Shown: positions 25,575-34,129, counted from the stretch's first letter. The stretch: 64,000 nucleotides of DNA from JAPOXR01 sp965221935 (GCA_965221935.1 CBDCSZ010000010.1:1-64000); one strand, 5' to 3'. The notes: generated by a model from the letters alone, not told the origin. Numbers and translations are program-made.

Positions 25575-26822
25575 TCAGCGGTAGGCCAGCAGAATGACTT
25601 TATTCTGATAGACGGTCACGCCCGGCGCCTCACCTGTTTTGGGGAATCCGCTGAGCAGCTCCTTCACCGCTTCCAGAAACCCGCCGCGGTGCTGGAACGG
25701 CCGGTCCAGCCGCCACTCCCAGCGTTCGAGGATTATCGGCGTCCAGCCGGCCTGCAGGGACCAGCCGGAGATGACATCGTCCAGCATCTCTCCGGGAGCC
25801 GCCCGCCACACCGGCTTTTCGTCCCCGGCCTCCGCCGTCTCCGCGGCCTGAGGCTCTGGGGCCGCCTCCAGCTCCGCCACACCGGTCGCGCTGTCCGGGC
25901 AGGGGAGGGCCAGCCGCTGGCCGGCCTCGATCCGGTCGGGGTTTCCGATGCCGTTCATGCGGGCGATCTCCGGCCAGCGCGACGCATCGCCCAGCTCGCG
26001 CCCGGCGATCAGCGCCAGCGTGTCGCCCTTGGCGACCTGCGTGTGGCAGGCGGTCTGCGGAATGCTGAGCAGAGCCTCGCCAACGCTCGCCGGCGGAGCA
26101 TCTTTCTCATCTTTCTGTTCGGTTCCGTCACCGATCATCGCCGCCGTCTCCGCCGGGGCAGGCATCGGCGGGGGAACCGGCTCCGGCGGATCCCGGGGAT
26201 CCCGCGCGGCCGTTCCGGGACAGGGAATCTCAAGCGTCCAGCCGGGCCCGATGCTGTCGGGCTCGCGGATATGGTTCAGCGCCTGGATCTCCGGCCAGCG
26301 CGACGCATCGCCCAGCTCGCGCTCCGCCATCGCGGAGAGGCTGTCGCCCAACCGCGTCACCGCGGAGCAGTCCGGCTCCCCGCCCGCCTCCCGGCGGCTT
26401 TCCGCTCTCTGGCCGTCTGACGCCTCCGCCCGCGTCACCGGAACCGCGGCCGCTGGCCGCCGGCCGCCCTCCGGGCAGGGCAGGGCAAGCATAGCTCCGG
26501 CCGGGACGCGCCGCGGATCGGTGATTCCGTTCAGCGCCTGGATCTCGCGCCAGCGCGACGCATCGCCCAGCTCGCGCCCGGCGATGACGGCCAGGGTGTC
26601 GCCTGCCCGCACCCAGACCGAAGAGCACGCCGGTCCAGGCGGCGCGCCGGCGGCGGCGGACGGCGCCTCCGCCGGCGCCGGCTGAGCCGGCGGATCCGGA
26701 AGGATAAGCTCAAAGGCGGCTTCGACTGAGCCGGCGGAGCAAGCGAGCGCCGCCGCGGCCCAGAGCCCCCTCACGGCCCGAAATCCGCCGGCGGCGCGGA
26801 ATGCCCGGCGGCGCGGGCCCAT
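25575..26822 (-). CDS. Exported protein with three LysM domains and a TcpQ-like C-terminus
   Basis: ATG 26822 gives 415 residues with a signal peptide (GLWAAAALACSAGSVEA). Three LysM peptidoglycan-binding units share the core GDTLAVIAGRELGDASRWREIQ and PAGAMLALPCP, near residues 65-115, 145-195 and 255-305, each with a Cys just before and in the closing LPCP. The end (VISGWSLQAGWTPIILERWEWRLDRPFQHRGGFLEAVKELLSGF ... VTVYQNKVILLAYR) matches the TcpQ/PilL-type domain of pilus and secretion proteins. This suggests a periplasmic, wall-bound part of the transfer apparatus or its pilus. It overlaps the ankyrin gene by 52 bp; a longer frame to 27143 also exists but lacks a signal. Confidence 0.75.
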   Translation of the reverse strand: MGPRRRAFRAAGGFRAVRGLWAAAALACSAGSVEAAFELILPDPPAQPAPAEAPSAAAGAPPGPACSSVWVRAGDTLAVIAGRELGDASRWREIQALNGITDPRRVPAGAMLALPCPEGGRRPAAAVPVTRAEASDGQRAESRREAGGEPDCSAVTRLGDSLSAMAERELGDASRWPEIQALNHIREPDSIGPGWTLEIPCPGTAARDPRDPPEPVPPPMPAPAETAAMIGDGTEQKDEKDAPPASVGEALLSIPQTACHTQVAKGDTLALIAGRELGDASRWPEIARMNGIGNPDRIEAGQRLALPCPDSATGVAELEAAPEPQAAETAEAGDEKPVWRAAPGEMLDDVISGWSLQAGWTPIILERWEWRLDRPFQHRGGFLEAVKELLSGFPKTGEAPGVTVYQNKVILLAYR

Positions 26823-27514
26823 CCTTCCGGATCCGCCGCCACGTCCGCCGCCGTCCGGCCGCCGGCCTTCGCGTCCGGCCGCTCGCCGGCCTCGAGAAGC
26901 TCCGGAACCGCCGCGTAGGAGCAACCGGCCCCGGCGGCCCAGAAGATCGGAGGGAACCCCTGTCCGTCGGGGACTGTCCAAGCGCCGGGTTCGATCGCCA
27001 GCAGGCGGCGCATGCGGCCGCCGACGGCCGCCGCCCAGTGGGCGGGGGTGGCCCCGCGCGCGTCCGGCGGCAGAAAGCCGCATCCCAGCCCCTTCAGAAC
27101 GTCTTCGGTGGCCTCGCCGCGGTCCGGATCGCCCATTGCCCACCAGTGGGTGATCTGCCGCCCGGCCTCGTCGCGCAGCGGCAGCTCGGCCGCGGTCAGA
27201 ATGTCCAGCATCTCCGCTGTGCCCCAGCGCGCCGCCCAGCAGGCCGCCGGCGCCCCTATGGCGTCGGTCTGCTCCGGTCGTGCGCCCGCCGCCAGCAGCG
27301 CCCGCACGGCCGCCGCCGCCGCGGGCATGGGTGAGATCGCCGCGATATGCAGCAGCGGAACGCCCCGCGGACAGATTTCGTTGAGCTGCGCGCCGCCGGC
27401 CGCCGGCAGATGCTCTTCCGCCTGTTCCGGAGATTCCCAGAGGACCCTCCGCAGCCCGGTGAGGCCGCCCAGCATTTCCGCGAAACCGCCGCTCTGCCAG
27501 ATTTTCCGCATCAC
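26771..27514 (-). CDS. Ankyrin-repeat protein, second copy type
   Basis: A 247-residue protein without a signal peptide. Repeat-like units: GVPLLHIAAISPMPAAAAAVRALLAAGARPEQ, GAPAACWAARWGTAEMLDILTAAELPL, ARGATPAHWAAAVGGRMRRLLAIE, GFPPIFWAAGAGCSYAAVPELLEAGERPDAKAGGRTAADVAA. It is similar in size and repeat style to 17104-17805 but not a recent duplicate. Located between a resolvase and the LysM gene on the minus strand. It could be an effector or a scaffold. Confidence 0.75.
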   Translation of the reverse strand: MMRKIWQSGGFAEMLGGLTGLRRVLWESPEQAEEHLPAAGGAQLNEICPRGVPLLHIAAISPMPAAAAAVRALLAAGARPEQTDAIGAPAACWAARWGTAEMLDILTAAELPLRDEAGRQITHWWAMGDPDRGEATEDVLKGLGCGFLPPDARGATPAHWAAAVGGRMRRLLAIEPGAWTVPDGQGFPPIFWAAGAGCSYAAVPELLEAGERPDAKAGGRTAADVAADPEGWARAAGHSAPPADFGP

Positions 27515-27529
27515 AACACTCCTCCGCCG

Positions 27530-28159
27530 TCAGCCGGCCGCCCTGCGTTCGTCAGTCTCCGCGAGCAGCTCCCGCCCGGCTGACCGCAGCTCGCCGTCGC
27601 TGTGCGCGTATTTCAGGATGGTCGAGCGCGCCAGGCCGAACACCCTCGCCGTCTGCGTCACGGTCTGTCCGCCGCGCAGCGCGGCGGCGACCGCCGCCAC
27701 GCGATCCGGGTCAATCGGTCTGCGTCCGCCCTTCCGGCCGCGCGCCCTGGCGGACGCCAGGCCGGCGCGGGTGCGCTCGCGGATCAGCGCTGTCTCGTAT
27801 TCGGCGAAAGCGGCGAATATCGCGAAGGTCAGCTTTCCGGAGGGCGAGGAGGTGTCGATGACCGCCCCGAGGCCGTCCAGCACGCGGAACGCGATGCCCC
27901 GCCGCTCCATGTCCCGCACCAGCTCCAGCAGATGGCGGGTGTTCCGCCCCAGCCGGTCGAGCTTCCAGACTATCAGCGTGTCGCCCTTGCGGAGGACCCG
28001 CATGCACATATCCAGCCCGGGGCGGTTTTCCGCCTGCCCCGAGGCGCGGTCTTCGTAGATGTGCTCCGGCTTCACGCCGGCGGCTTTGAGTGCGTCTGTC
28101 TGCAGCGCCGTGTCCTGGTCGCCGTCGGATTTGGAGACGCGCGCGTATCCTATTTTCAT
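27530..28159 (-). CDS. Serine recombinase (resolvase/invertase family)
   Basis: A 209-residue small serine recombinase from ATG 28159. The catalytic Ser lies in GYARVSKSDGDQD (Ser9), the Arg motif in VWKLDRLGRNTRHLLELV, and the oligomer helix in FAIFAAFAEYETALIRERTRAG. The linker ARARGRKGGRRP and the HTH (QTVTQTARVFGLARSTILKYA) complete it. Complete and apparently functional. TTTCG-ACG-CGAAA (28175-28187) upstream is a candidate binding half-site. It is divergent from the small gene at 28256. Confidence 0.9.
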   Translation of the reverse strand: MKIGYARVSKSDGDQDTALQTDALKAAGVKPEHIYEDRASGQAENRPGLDMCMRVLRKGDTLIVWKLDRLGRNTRHLLELVRDMERRGIAFRVLDGLGAVIDTSSPSGKLTFAIFAAFAEYETALIRERTRAGLASARARGRKGGRRPIDPDRVAAVAAALRGGQTVTQTARVFGLARSTILKYAHSDGELRSAGRELLAETDERRAAG

Positions 28160-28255
28160 GTCATAATCCCGCGGTTTCGACGCGAAAACTGTTGCACAGA
28201 AACGGCTTGTATGGCAAGGTTCAGTGACTGTGCGAAGGGTAAGGAGAGCAGGGCA

Positions 28256-28612
28256 GTGGCACACACGACGACCATCAGACACAACCGGAAGCCCGCCGCT
28301 CACCGGAACCGCAGACAGCCGCGTCCGATGGTGATCCCGCCATGGCTGGTGGTTGAGCTGCGCGAGAACGCGCCCGAAGGAATCAATCTGGGCCGGCAGA
28401 TCTGCATCACGCTGAAAAACCTGGCGCGGAACTGGGAGCGGCACGGCGAGCGCCAGGTCACCACCCAGTACAATCTGGGCGAAAACCTGCCCAACCGGAT
28501 CGCCGAGCAGGCGCACCTGCGCGGCGCCTCTCCCAGCGAGTTCGTCGAGACTGTCATGGGCACCTACGTCGCGGCGCTGGAGAAACAGGCCGAAGAGCGG
28601 CAAGCCGCCTGA
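28256..28612 (+). CDS. Hypothetical 118-residue basic protein
   Basis: GTG 28256 follows AAGGAG by about 10 bases. The N-terminal 30 residues are basic (HNRKPAAHRNRRQPR); the rest is helical with LPNRIAEQAHLRGASPSEFVETVMGTYVAALEKQ at the end, which resembles the C-terminal ribbon-helix-helix-like part of relaxosome or partition accessory proteins. That similarity is weak. The position, divergent from the resolvase and at the end of the T4SS region, suits a DNA-binding accessory. Confidence 0.5.
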   Translation: MAHTTTIRHNRKPAAHRNRRQPRPMVIPPWLVVELRENAPEGINLGRQICITLKNLARNWERHGERQVTTQYNLGENLPNRIAEQAHLRGASPSEFVETVMGTYVAALEKQAEERQAA

Positions 28613-28655
28613 CGGTCATGACGCCACCCCTGCTGCACGTCTGGCATCCCAGCTA

Positions 28656-28671
28656 GGGAAATTAATTTCCC
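28656..28671. promoter_or_regulatory. 16-bp perfect palindrome upstream of the DUF5131 gene
   Basis: GGGAAATTAATTTCCC is self-complementary over all 16 bases and is AT-rich inside GC-rich flanks, 46 bp before the DUF5131 start. It is a good operator or protein-binding candidate for the DUF5131/TcmP pair. Confidence 0.5.
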
Positions 28672-28717
28672 GTCGGTCCGAATTTTTGTAGTGTTGCCCA
28701 AAAAGTGGACATGAGGC

Positions 28718-29473
28718 GTGGCACAGAAATCGGAAATCGAATGGACGGATGCGACATGGAACCCAGTAACGGGATGCACCAAAGTCGGTCCCGGATGCGA
28801 CAACTGTTATGCCGAGAGGTTTGCCGAGCGTTGGCGCGGAATTGAGGGACACCCCTATGAACAGGGGTTTGATTTGCGCCTGTGGCCCTCGCGTCTCGTT
28901 CAGCCATCCCTCTGGAAAAAACCTCGCATGATCTTTGTGAACTCGATGAGCGACCTTTTCCACAAGAATGTCGATCGCCGGTTCATTGATCGTGTTTTCA
29001 GCACAATGGAGGCGGTGGACTGGCACATCTACCAAGTCCTGACCAAGCGCAGCTCGTTGATGCGCAACTATGTCCGGAAACGATATGGCGGGGGCCCTGC
29101 GCCGGAGCACATCTGGCTGGGCGTGTCGGTCGAGGATGCAGCGCACAAGGGCCGGATCATGCATTTGCTGCAGATCAATTCGGAAGCGCGGTTCATATCC
29201 TTTGAACCGCTTCTCGGCCCCATAGGTGCCGTAGATCTCACAGGAATCGCATGGGCGATTGTCGGTGGCGAGAGTGGCCCGAGCGCGCGCCGCATGCATC
29301 CCGAATGGTCAACGGAGCTTCGTATTGCGTGCGAAAGTTCCGGCACCGCTTTCTTCTTCAAGCAATGGGGAGGCGCAAGACCGAAATCTGGCGGTAGGAT
29401 GCTTGAAGGCAAGGAGTGGAACGGATTCCCTTGGCAGATTGTGCCGGATGCCGTCATAGCGCGGTTGTCATGA
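28718..29473 (+). CDS. DUF5131 (phage Gp37/Gp68) three-Cys-motif protein
   Basis: A 251-residue protein from GTG 28718. It opens with IEWTDATWNPVTGCTKVGPGCDNCYAERFA; the CX6CX2C set is the three-Cys motif of this family, thought to bind an iron-sulfur cluster in a radical-SAM-like barrel. Further family blocks: FVNSMSDLFHKNV, YQVLTKRSSLM, IWLGVSVEDAAHKGRI, ARFISFEPLLGPI, WAIVGGESGPSARRMH, FFFKQWGG. All expected parts are present and the length is normal. The substrate is unknown. It overlaps the TcmP gene by 4 bp (ATGA), the usual pairing. Base composition is lower in GC than the T4SS genes. Confidence 0.9.
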   Translation: MAQKSEIEWTDATWNPVTGCTKVGPGCDNCYAERFAERWRGIEGHPYEQGFDLRLWPSRLVQPSLWKKPRMIFVNSMSDLFHKNVDRRFIDRVFSTMEAVDWHIYQVLTKRSSLMRNYVRKRYGGGPAPEHIWLGVSVEDAAHKGRIMHLLQINSEARFISFEPLLGPIGAVDLTGIAWAIVGGESGPSARRMHPEWSTELRIACESSGTAFFFKQWGGARPKSGGRMLEGKEWNGFPWQIVPDAVIARLS

Positions 29474-30339
29474 GAAAGGCCCATCGAGAAAACACGGTCG
29501 GGCCTTGGGCAAAAACGAAACTTAACGCCCTTGAGAAATATTTGGAGTTTTACGGCACCGCCCTCCGCAGGCAGCCGTTCGAGCGGGTATACATCGATGC
29601 GTTCGCCGGGGCTTGCAGAGCCCGGGTGCGGAACGGCGCGTCAACTATGGTTGAGGGGTTTTTCCTTGAGGAACCCAGTGATGCCGAAGCCCAAGAAAAG
29701 TATATTCTTGGATCGCCAATCCGCGCGTTGAACATCCGCAATCGTTTCCATCGCTATTACTTCTTTGACTTGGATACACATCGCGCTGACACGTTGCGGC
29801 AAGTTACCGAGGGTCTTAACGGCGTGACGATTGAGGCGGGTGACTGCAACCCAAAGATCCGCGAACTGGTCACGTACCTCCGGCAGCCGAATGTGCGCGG
29901 TGTGGCATTTCTCGACCCGTACGGTGCACATCTGGAATGGGCAACTCTGGCCGCGCTTGCCAAAACGCGCACGATGGAGGTTATCATCAATTTTCCTGTC
30001 GCGATGGCAATCAACAGGCTTATCACGAAGTCTGGTTCGGTGCCGGACAATTGGAGTGCGCAACTGACGAGTTGCTTCGGCACTGATAAGTGGCGCAAGG
30101 TGGCCTATGACAGCGGAACCGACCTGTTCGGCGAGGTAATGATCAAGAAGAGCGGTGTCCCAGAACGCCTGCTTGAACTGTACATTGAGCGGCTGAGCGC
30201 GCTGTTTCCGTTCGTCTCCAGCCCAAGATTGATACGAAACACACGGAAGGCACCACTTTACTATCTGATATGGGCGGGTCCGAACAGGCTCGGCTTGAAG
30301 GGTGCAGAGCATATCCTGGGTCAGGGGGAGCATGTCTGA
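29470..30339 (+). CDS. tcmP: TcmP, three-Cys-motif partner protein
   Basis: A 289-residue protein coupled to the DUF5131 gene. The start region VGPWAKTKLNALEKYLEFY and YIDAFAGACRARVR resemble the substrate-free edge of a methyltransferase fold; FLDPYGAHLEWATLAALAKTRTMEVIINFPVAMAINRL is the DPxG-type motif of the family, and the end has YYLIWAGPNRLGLKGAEHIL. TcmP proteins are defined by their constant association with three-Cys-motif genes. The role of the pair is not established; a nucleic-acid-related or defence role is a reasonable guess from typical settings. Confidence 0.85.
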   Translation: MRKAHRENTVGPWAKTKLNALEKYLEFYGTALRRQPFERVYIDAFAGACRARVRNGASTMVEGFFLEEPSDAEAQEKYILGSPIRALNIRNRFHRYYFFDLDTHRADTLRQVTEGLNGVTIEAGDCNPKIRELVTYLRQPNVRGVAFLDPYGAHLEWATLAALAKTRTMEVIINFPVAMAINRLITKSGSVPDNWSAQLTSCFGTDKWRKVAYDSGTDLFGEVMIKKSGVPERLLELYIERLSALFPFVSSPRLIRNTRKAPLYYLIWAGPNRLGLKGAEHILGQGEHV

Positions 30340-30427
30340 AGCGGGTGCGGTCTACGGGGAATGGAGAAATCTCCAGTCCAGAGATCCGTGCGGTGCCTTA
30401 GCCAACTCTGCAACTCCGTTTGGTTAG

Positions 30428-30598
30428 ATGGAAATCTCTCCCGAAGAGTTTCACACAGTCTGGATCGTTGAGCGAACAGGGCAGGGTGGGCTGCCAAGAT
30501 CAAGGAACTCTGCCGGACCGAACTGGGAAGAAGTTGCATTGGGCCGCGGCTGCGAGTTGGCTGCAGGCCCGAATTCAGCGGCCGACGCTGCAACTTGA
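30428..30598 (+). CDS. 56-residue small frame between tcmP and the TIR-like gene
   Basis: The 292-bp gap between tcmP and the TIR-like gene holds one short frame, from ATG 30428 (MEISPEEFHTVWIVERTG) to TGA 30598. There is no clear ribosome site and no recognised domain. It may be the edge of a decayed gene. The TGGAGA-AA-TCTCCA inverted repeat just upstream is the only other structure in the gap. Confidence 0.25.
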   Translation: MEISPEEFHTVWIVERTGQGGLPRSRNSAGPNWEEVALGRGCELAAGPNSAADAAT

Positions 30599-30631
30599 CC
30601 GCTGCGCCAGCCGCGGATACGCGGCCGGACC

Positions 30632-31867
30632 ATGGCTGATTTCAAAGTATTCTATGCATGGCAGAGCGACAGGCCCGACAACGTTTGCCGATCACTGGTC
30701 CGGAAGGCGCTGGATGACGCCGCGGAGAAACTCCAGGACGACCTGGCCATAGATGATGCGCCGCGGGTCGAGGTCGAGATTGATCAGGATACGCAGGGAA
30801 AGGCGGGCAGCCCGCCTGTTGCCGAAACGATTCTCCAGAAGATCCGGGAAAGCGATGCGTTTGTCGCCGATCTGACTTTCACCGGCTGCCGGGAAGGGAA
30901 GCCGGAATCGCCGGCGCCCAATCCCAACGTGCTGATCGAGTATGGATACGCTCTTCACGCATTGGGCGGGAAAAGGGTCCTTGCGGTGTTCAACGAGGAA
31001 TTCGGGGACTGCGGAGATCTTCCGTTCGACCTCCGGCACCGGCGCTGGCCGGCCCGGTACCGGACTTCCGGCGAAGGATCGGATGAACCGGCGCGTAAAG
31101 CGCGCCGCGCTGCGCGGGAACAGCTGGCCGGGAACCTTGCGAAGGCAATCAAGACCATCGTGCGGGAGGAAGGGAAGCGGGAAGGGGATTCAGGCGCAGC
31201 CGACACTGGGCCGCTGGTAGAAGAATTTCCGCTGACAGACGGGCTCCGGCGGCGGAACCCGGACAGGCAATACAGTTTCCCGGAAGGAGCGAAGGTTCTG
31301 CTGTGCCTGCGATCCACGAGCCATAGCCCGCCGCTGACCAATGTGCGGGCCCAGAAAACTGTGCAGACATCACTGAAGCCTTTGTCCTCGGATCGCTGGA
31401 ATGGGACGAGTTTCGCAAGGGTTGCAAACGGAGCGGCCATGGCAGTCTTGGCCGACGACAGTGAATTCAGTGTGCACACCGCGAGCATCCTGCTGAATGA
31501 CCGCAGCTTGTACGGGATTGACTGCGAACTCGTCGGCCCGAAGACACGGGCGGCAGTCACCGACCCTTTCGTGCCGACAGGCGGGGTTGAAAAGACGTTC
31601 GAGGAGGGGTTGCGGAATTTCCTGGACGTGGCCAAGCAACAACTGGACTTGGCGCTCCCGCTGGAAGTCGGGGTCGCTCTTGAGGGTGTCAAGGGCTGTC
31701 GTCTTGGACTCAACTCAAACATGGGCACCGGTGATTACCTCGGGAAAATACTCAAGGACAGGATAGAAGACCGTTTTCAGATCGAAGGTTACGACGCCGA
31801 TCCTTCGGAGCTTCTGAAGCCGTTCTTCAAGAAGATCTACGACGAGGCGGGGCTCGAACGGCCCTGA
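30632..31867 (+). CDS. TIR-like sensor/effector protein
   Basis: A 411-residue protein. Residues 1-125 read as a TIR/nucleoside-hydrolase-like flavodoxin fold: FKVFYAWQSDRPDNVCRSLVRKAL, VEIDQDTQGKAGSPPVAETILQKIRESDAFVADLTFTG, then PNPNVLIEYGYALHALGGKRVLAVFNEEFGD. The acidic residue of IEYGYAL is where TIR and deoxyribosyltransferase-like enzymes have their catalytic Glu. The remaining 280 residues are a mixed domain with no assigned family. Proteins with this N-terminus occur in defence-gene neighbourhoods; NAD cleavage is a guess. It lies 24 bp ahead of another protein of related fold. Confidence 0.6.
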   Translation: MADFKVFYAWQSDRPDNVCRSLVRKALDDAAEKLQDDLAIDDAPRVEVEIDQDTQGKAGSPPVAETILQKIRESDAFVADLTFTGCREGKPESPAPNPNVLIEYGYALHALGGKRVLAVFNEEFGDCGDLPFDLRHRRWPARYRTSGEGSDEPARKARRAAREQLAGNLAKAIKTIVREEGKREGDSGAADTGPLVEEFPLTDGLRRRNPDRQYSFPEGAKVLLCLRSTSHSPPLTNVRAQKTVQTSLKPLSSDRWNGTSFARVANGAAMAVLADDSEFSVHTASILLNDRSLYGIDCELVGPKTRAAVTDPFVPTGGVEKTFEEGLRNFLDVAKQQLDLALPLEVGVALEGVKGCRLGLNSNMGTGDYLGKILKDRIEDRFQIEGYDADPSELLKPFFKKIYDEAGLERP

Positions 31868-31891
31868 CGGCGTTCAGGAGGACAGGCGGGA

Positions 31892-32971
31892 ATGATGGAA
31901 AAGCAGGGATCAACGATGCAGAGAATGACCAGGAGAGATTTTGAGCAACTGAAGCGGTTACTGCGACAAAGCGGGAATCGGGACCAATGTCCGGTCTGGC
32001 CGAATTGCAAGGCGCGGCTGCCTGAGAGCAGCGGCTTTACCGCTTTCCGCGCGCTCCGCAGCGTCTGGTCACCCCGCGCCGGCGGAGTGTTCATGATTCC
32101 CGACCGAGTTCCGCCCAGCCGAATCGAGGCGCCCGGCGAAGAAACCCGAAAGCGGGTCTCTTCCTGGATCTGGGAACGGAACGCCGCCTTTGATGCGCTG
32201 GACGATGAAGAAGAAGCGGAACTTCCGGTGCTCACCCAGGCCGGCATCCAGGAACTAGCCCGGCGCCCGCCCCTAACGACCGAACAGCGTATCGACCGGG
32301 CGCTGCATGCAATCGGCAAGCCGCCGGCCTGTTTGGCCTCCAGAGAGAAAGACGACATACGGGTTTTTCAAGCAGCCACAGGCTGTGGTGAGGATCCGCA
32401 AGAGATGAAATGTCTCTTGAAGGAACTGGAATCAGCCAACCTTGTGCGCAACACCTCCGGCGATAAGCTCCAATATCGTCATATGCTGACCCTCGCCGGC
32501 CTCAACCGGCTTGAGACCGGGGGTGACGCTGTGGTGCCGAACACTGCGTTCGTCGCCATGTGGTTTGACGATGAAGTCAAAACCGCATTGGAAGAAGGGA
32601 TCGCGCCGGCGGTCAGGGATGCGGGGTTCACTCCGCTCCCCATAAACTTGAAGGAGCATTCCAACAAGATCTGTGACGAGATCGTCGCCGAGATCCGGCG
32701 GGCCCGCTTCCTGATCTGCGATTTCACATGCGGACTGCTGAAGGATGAGCAAGCCGAATCCGGAAAGACGGCGGTTGCGAGGGGCGGTGTCTACTACGAG
32801 GCGGGGTTTGCGCACGGCCTCGGCAAGCGGGTGATCTGGACCTGCCGCTCCGACCTCATCGATCACGTCCATTTCGACCTGCGCCAGTACAACACCATCC
32901 TTTGGGAAGCCGGGAAGGAAGATGATCTCCGGAAGGCGCTCTACGAACGGATCCGGGCGGTGATCGCGTGA
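31892..32971 (+). CDS. Deoxyribosyltransferase-like domain protein
   Basis: A 359-residue protein (ATG 31892; ATG 31919 also possible). Residues 1-215 are unassigned, with a short Cys pair (CPVWPNC) and a helical winged-type part (CGEDPQEMKCLLKELESANLVR). Residues 225-359 form a nucleoside 2-deoxyribosyltransferase/TIR-like domain: NTAFVAMWFDDEVKTALEEG, HSNKICDEIVAEIRRARFLICDFTC, GGVYYEAGFAHGLGKRVIWTC. The Glu of YYEAGFA is the probable catalytic residue. Together with the preceding gene it forms a two-gene unit of related enzymatic folds, which suggests a nucleotide-degrading defence pair; that function is inferred. Confidence 0.65.
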   Translation: MMEKQGSTMQRMTRRDFEQLKRLLRQSGNRDQCPVWPNCKARLPESSGFTAFRALRSVWSPRAGGVFMIPDRVPPSRIEAPGEETRKRVSSWIWERNAAFDALDDEEEAELPVLTQAGIQELARRPPLTTEQRIDRALHAIGKPPACLASREKDDIRVFQAATGCGEDPQEMKCLLKELESANLVRNTSGDKLQYRHMLTLAGLNRLETGGDAVVPNTAFVAMWFDDEVKTALEEGIAPAVRDAGFTPLPINLKEHSNKICDEIVAEIRRARFLICDFTCGLLKDEQAESGKTAVARGGVYYEAGFAHGLGKRVIWTCRSDLIDHVHFDLRQYNTILWEAGKEDDLRKALYERIRAVIA

Positions 32972-33238
32972 TGTTTTCCGGTATCAGGCTCCCGGTCCAA
33001 CCGCAGATCTTCAAGGGCTGCTCCCTGTAATAGCCGGTGTGCTGAACACCACTCCGAAAAACGGCCGTTTGGCGGACGGTTTCAGGGGCGGCCATTCCGC
33101 CGCTCCCGCGGGCCTTCCGGCTGTCTCTCTATCCGTGCGCGGACAAAACGCCCGTTCAGAGGCGGCATCGCCGGAAACGGTGCGCGATTTCGTGCCGCTC
33201 AGCGGAAAAAACATGGGCAGATGCCCGACCCGCCGCGG

Positions 33239-34129
33239 TCACTGCCTCTCGCCGTGCACATAGCGGATCTTCCCAACACTTCCGTCGGCCCGCCGCTCGA
33301 CCCAGTGTCCGTGCCGCCTGCCGTTGACATAGGGGCCCTCCAAGACATTTCCGTCAGCACTCCGGAGGACCCAGTGTCCGTGCTGCTCGCCGTTGACATA
33401 GGGGCCCTCCTCGGCAACCCCGTCAGCACTCCGGAGGACCCAGTGTCCGTGCTGCTCGCCGTTGACAAGAGGGCCCTCCCCGACAACCCCGTCGGCCCGC
33501 CGCTCGACCCAGTGTCCGTGCCGCACGCCGTCGACAAGAGGGCCCTCCCCGACATCCCCGTCAGCACTCCGGAGGACCCAGTGTCCGTGCTGCTCGCCGT
33601 CGGCATAGAGGCCCTCCAAGACACTTCCGTCGGCCCGCCGCTCGACCCAGTGTCCGTGCTGCTCGCCGTCGACAAGAGGGCCCTCCCCGACATCCCCGTC
33701 AGCACTCCGGAGGACCCAGTGTCCGTGCCGCACGCCGTCGGCATAGGGGCCCTCCAAGACACTTCCGTCGGCCCGCCGCTCGACCCAGCGTCCGGCGGCT
33801 ATGCCGTGCTCGAACGATCCCGTTCCGCGGCCGGACAAGCTCTCCCCGGTCCAGGTCAGGGTTCCCTCGCCGTGCGCCGCGCCGCCGGCGCAGGCGCCGG
33901 ACCAGCTCGACTCCCGGCCGGGCGGGTGGCGGCGGCTGAAAACAAGGCAGCCGGGCCTGTTCGCCAGTTCGGCCCAGCATTCCGATCTCCTTTCGTCACC
34001 GCATCTGGGTCTGTCGCCGGCGGCGGTGTCCTGGGCATGGGCGGGGCCGCCGGCCGCGAGAGCCGCGGCAAGAGCCGCCGCGGCTAGGCTTTGGAGCGAT
34101 CTGAATGGTCCCCGGGCTGTCCCTGTCAC
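33239..34129 (-). CDS. Exported MORN-repeat protein
   Basis: GTG 34129, 7 bases after GGAGG, gives 296 residues with a signal peptide (LAAAALAAALAAGGPAHAQ). A Cys-containing region follows (RPRCGDERRSECWAEL, GCLVFS, WSGACAGG). Eight 23-residue MORN_2-like units run to the end, each like GPYADGVRHGHWVLRSADGDV with variants GPLVDGEQHGHWVERRADG. The DNA is a 69-bp tandem repeat (about 33260-33810). MORN proteins are surface, periplasmic or effector scaffolds; no enzyme domain is seen. The frame continues to 34330 without a signal, so the shorter start is preferred. Confidence 0.75.
   Translation of the reverse strand: MTGTARGPFRSLQSLAAAALAAALAAGGPAHAQDTAAGDRPRCGDERRSECWAELANRPGCLVFSRRHPPGRESSWSGACAGGAAHGEGTLTWTGESLSGRGTGSFEHGIAAGRWVERRADGSVLEGPYADGVRHGHWVLRSADGDVGEGPLVDGEQHGHWVERRADGSVLEGLYADGEQHGHWVLRSADGDVGEGPLVDGVRHGHWVERRADGVVGEGPLVNGEQHGHWVLRSADGVAEEGPYVNGEQHGHWVLRSADGNVLEGPYVNGRRHGHWVERRADGSVGKIRYVHGERQ

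Noticed and set aside
26822..27143. Longer N-terminus for the LysM protein, starting at 27143
   Set aside because: It would overlap the ankyrin gene by 370 bp, is Arg/Gly-rich and hides the signal peptide that starts at 26822.
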